Source: Pseudomonadota bacterium (GTDB lineage Bacteria > Pseudomonadota > Alphaproteobacteria > Rhizobiales > Rhizobiaceae). From it: a stretch of 6,760 nucleotides of DNA. The DNA lies in contig JAEZXX010000094.1 in NCBI GenBank assembly GCA_023419535.1, positions 1 through 6,760 of the forward strand. Direction: 5' to 3'. The notes beneath the pieces were generated by a model. That model was not told where the DNA came from, made no database searches, and worked only from the letters and a program-made list of their open reading frames with translations. The position numbers and the translations under genes are program-made. This document shows, in pieces, positions 5,791 through 6,760 of this stretch (positions are counted from its first letter, which is position 1; each line of letters starts with the position of its first letter).

Positions 5791-6717
5791 ATGTTCATGC
5801 GCATCGATCAGCTGCAGGCCAATCTGCCTGCGCCGAAAGCCGCCGATCCGAACGCCGCCGCCGCGCTCCAGGAGCTGCTCGGCGGCAAGTACGGCGAGAT
5901 GTCGACGCTCGGGAACTACATGTTCCAGAGCTTCAACTTCCGCTCCAAGACCAAGCTCAAGCCCTTCTACAGCCTCGTGGCGGCGATCACCGCCGAGGAG
6001 CTCGGCCATGTCGAGCTCGTCTCCAACGGGGTCGCGATGCTGAACAACGGCCCCGACAAGCCGGACGGCGACAAGGGCGACGGCGGCGACATCTCGGGCG
6101 CGCCCTTCGCCGACATGCAGGACATCCGCTCGGCGGCCTCCTTCCTCAGCCATGCCGGCGGGGCCGTGCCCGTCGATTCGAACGGGCTGTCCTGGAACAA
6201 GGACTTCATCACCACGACCGGCAACGTCGTGCTCGACCTCCTGCACAACTTCCATCTGGAATGCGGGGCGCGGCTCCACAAGCTGCGGGTCTACGAAACG
6301 GTCAGCGACCCGACGAGCCGCGAGGTCTGCGGCTACCTGCTCGTACGCGGCTCGGTGCACGCCCACGCCTACGCGCTGGCGCTCAAGAAGATCACCGGCG
6401 TCGATCTCGACAAGTTCCTGCCGACGCCGAACATCCCGCTCTCCAAGATCCCCGAGTCGCAGAAATATCTCGACGAGGGCTCGCACCGGCGCCTCTACAC
6501 CTTCTCGCCGAACGACTACCGCGAGATGGCCGGCATTTGGGGCAATGGCGAGGTCGCGCTGCCCGACGATCCCCCGGGCGAACTCGAAGTCGTCGACGGG
6601 CACCCGGAAGGCGGCAAGATCCACCAGCTCACCGGCATCCCCTCGGCCTTCACGCCCGACTACGCGCCCGAGGAAATGTTCGAGATCGCCTCGAAGCTCT
6701 ACAAGGCCTCGCGCTGA
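5791..6717 (+). CDS. Manganese (non-haem) catalase, Thermus type
   Basis: A 308-residue dimanganese catalase that converts two H2O2 to water and oxygen; family members form cytosolic hexamers. The four-helix-bundle core carries all five expected ligands at spacings matching the Thermus thermophilus enzyme: E36 (in YGEMSTL), E70 and H73 (in AEELGHVE), E157 (in NFHLECGARL) and H190 (in VRGSVHAHAY). The ligand-neighbour block LLHNFHLECGARLHKLRVYE agrees closely with the Thermus enzyme from memory. Position 156 is Leu, where the Lactobacillus plantarum enzyme has Arg147, placing this protein in the Thermus-like group. A polar Gly/Asp-rich loop (88-104) precedes the second half, and the C-terminal tail (260-308) is of usual family length. 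The start MFMRIDQLQ matches the family N-terminus and has AAGGGAG 8 nt upstream; a second ATG two codons later is less likely. It is divergent from the glycosyltransferase gene and appears monocistronic as far as visible. The enteric homologue is called katN. Confidence 0.97.
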   Translation: MFMRIDQLQANLPAPKAADPNAAAALQELLGGKYGEMSTLGNYMFQSFNFRSKTKLKPFYSLVAAITAEELGHVELVSNGVAMLNNGPDKPDGDKGDGGDISGAPFADMQDIRSAASFLSHAGGAVPVDSNGLSWNKDFITTTGNVVLDLLHNFHLECGARLHKLRVYETVSDPTSREVCGYLLVRGSVHAHAYALALKKITGVDLDKFLPTPNIPLSKIPESQKYLDEGSHRRLYTFSPNDYREMAGIWGNGEVALPDDPPGELEVVDGHPEGGKIHQLTGIPSAFTPDYAPEEMFEIASKLYKASR

Positions 6718-6733
6718 TCGGACGAGGGGCGGC

Positions 6734-6749
6734 GGGGGGCCGGCCCCCC
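6734..6749 (+). terminator. G6-CCGG-C6 palindrome after the catalase gene
   Basis: A perfect 16-bp palindrome, six G then CCGG then six C, begins 17 bp after the catalase stop. As RNA it can form a 6-bp GC stem with a 4-nt loop. No U-tract follows before the window ends, so an intrinsic terminator is only possible. The C-run and low complexity could also be a contig-end artefact. Confidence 0.28.
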
Positions 6750-6760
6750 CCCGGCCCGGC

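Noticed and set aside
6254..6260. Leu156 in place of the second-shell Arg of the Lactobacillus plantarum catalase, as a possible inactivating change
   Set aside because: The Thermus enzyme, which is active, has Leu at the same place as far as I recall, and all five metal ligands are intact here. It marks the subgroup and not a defect.
5695..6624. Long open frame (309 codons) on the minus strand opposite the catalase
   Set aside because: The plus-strand frame encodes an unmistakable manganese catalase. The antisense frame has no recognised motif and stays open because of the high GC content.

Overview
The window is a very GC-rich stretch, about two-thirds or more G+C by eye, with strong G/C bias at third codon positions and four large genes packed with little spacing. 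Gene content and codon use suggest an alphaproteobacterium, probably in or near the Hyphomicrobiales (Rhizobiales). I cannot place the genus. Both ends run into low-complexity G/C palindromes, so the window may be a whole draft contig broken at hard-to-sequence hairpins.

Layout, left to right. (1) Positions 3-2885, plus strand: the C-terminal ~960 residues of TssM (IcmF), the inner-membrane scaffold of a type VI secretion system; its N-terminus lies beyond the left edge. (2) Positions 2901-4202, minus strand, tail-to-tail with tssM and only 15 bp away: a soluble regulator joining a cyclic-nucleotide-binding domain to a SpoIIE/RsbU-type PP2C phosphatase. (3) Positions 4332-5570, minus strand, same direction and 129 bp upstream of the phosphatase: a GT-B-fold glycosyltransferase of the GT1/MGT kind. 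(4) Positions 5571-5790: a 220-bp divergent intergenic region, the only sizeable non-coding DNA, holding several short repeats, dyads and a possible ECF-type promoter. (5) Positions 5791-6717, plus strand: a manganese (non-haem) catalase of the Thermus type with all five metal ligands present.

Functionally, the left edge is the end of a T6SS locus. The rest looks like accessory and stress genes: a ligand-controlled phosphatase that could act in partner switching or on a phosphoprotein, a sugar transferase of unknown acceptor, and a peroxide-removing enzyme. Nothing shows that these genes act together. No tRNA, rRNA, CRISPR, insertion sequence or phage gene was seen. I found no clearly new system. 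The best leads are the phosphatase next to the T6SS gene and the layered regulatory-looking sequence ahead of the catalase.
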